IMG/VR virus record: IMGVR_UViG_3300033150_001768
Location: 1-32,610 of that record
Direction: 5' to 3' (one strand)
DNA: 32,610 bases
Origin: a virus
Part shown: positions 32,605 to 32,610 of the stretch, piece after piece
How the letters are laid out: each line of letters starts with the position of its first letter
Position numbering within the stretch: position 1 is the stretch's first letter
The notes under the pieces: model-generated
Told to the model about the DNA's origin: nothing
Seen by the model: only the letters and a program-made list of their open reading frames with translations
The model's database searches: none
Program-made: the position numbers and the translations under genes

Positions 32605-32610
32605 CGCAAT

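Overview
This window looks like the replication/recombination half of a double-stranded DNA tailed bacteriophage. Every supportable gene lies on the minus strand, packed with short overlaps and strong purine-rich ribosome binding sites. Transcription therefore runs from high to low coordinates. The DNA is AT-rich, the proteins are rich in Lys and Glu, and arginine is mostly AGA/AGG. A sigma-like factor, a NusG-like factor and Shine-Dalgarno sites point to a bacterial host. No host or phage genus can be named from the sequence alone.

Layout in the direction of transcription. (1) 32610-30678: a partial or small gene, a strong hairpin, a ParB-domain gene, a Nop/IS110-type protein, and a 36-bp-periodic array of two alternating 10-bp repeats separated by 8-nt variable segments. 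I read this as a TIGR-Tas (tandem interspaced guide RNA) locus. A second array with the same repeats sits at 27862-28015. (2) 30627-30544: a leucine-type tRNA with an apparent CAU anticodon. (3) 30422-20264: a replication initiator with a cluster of inverted repeats inside it (candidate origin), the N-terminal half of Rad50/SbcC, array 2, Mre11/SbcD, small genes, the C-terminal half of Rad50, a sigma-like factor, primase, a HARP/SNF2 helicase pair, a DnaB-type helicase and a radical SAM protein. (4) 20246-10031: a second, frameshifted radical SAM gene, two clamp-like proteins, a GNAT-like protein, a uracil-DNA-glycosylase/PolA fusion, a clamp loader, UvsY-like, ssDNA-binding and UvsX/RecA-like proteins. 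(5) 10018-5134: a QueE-like relic, a NusG paralogue, a HAD phosphatase, a RuvC-like resolvase, a PIG-L deacetylase, an HTH protein and an ATP-grasp ligase. (6) 5095-1: small proteins, a one-TM holin candidate, a membrane-anchored lytic transglycosylase, small and large terminase, and small genes leading to the structural region outside the window.

Together the genes supply a nearly complete replisome, a T4-like recombination set (UvsX, UvsY, SSB, split Rad50/Mre11, RuvC), transcription control and packaging. The main finding is the two-array TIGR-Tas-like system carried by the phage. Several recombination and repair genes look damaged or remodelled: Mre11 lacks its first metal motif exactly where array 2 begins, the SNF2 helicase begins at its P-loop, and a radical SAM gene is split by a +1 shift.
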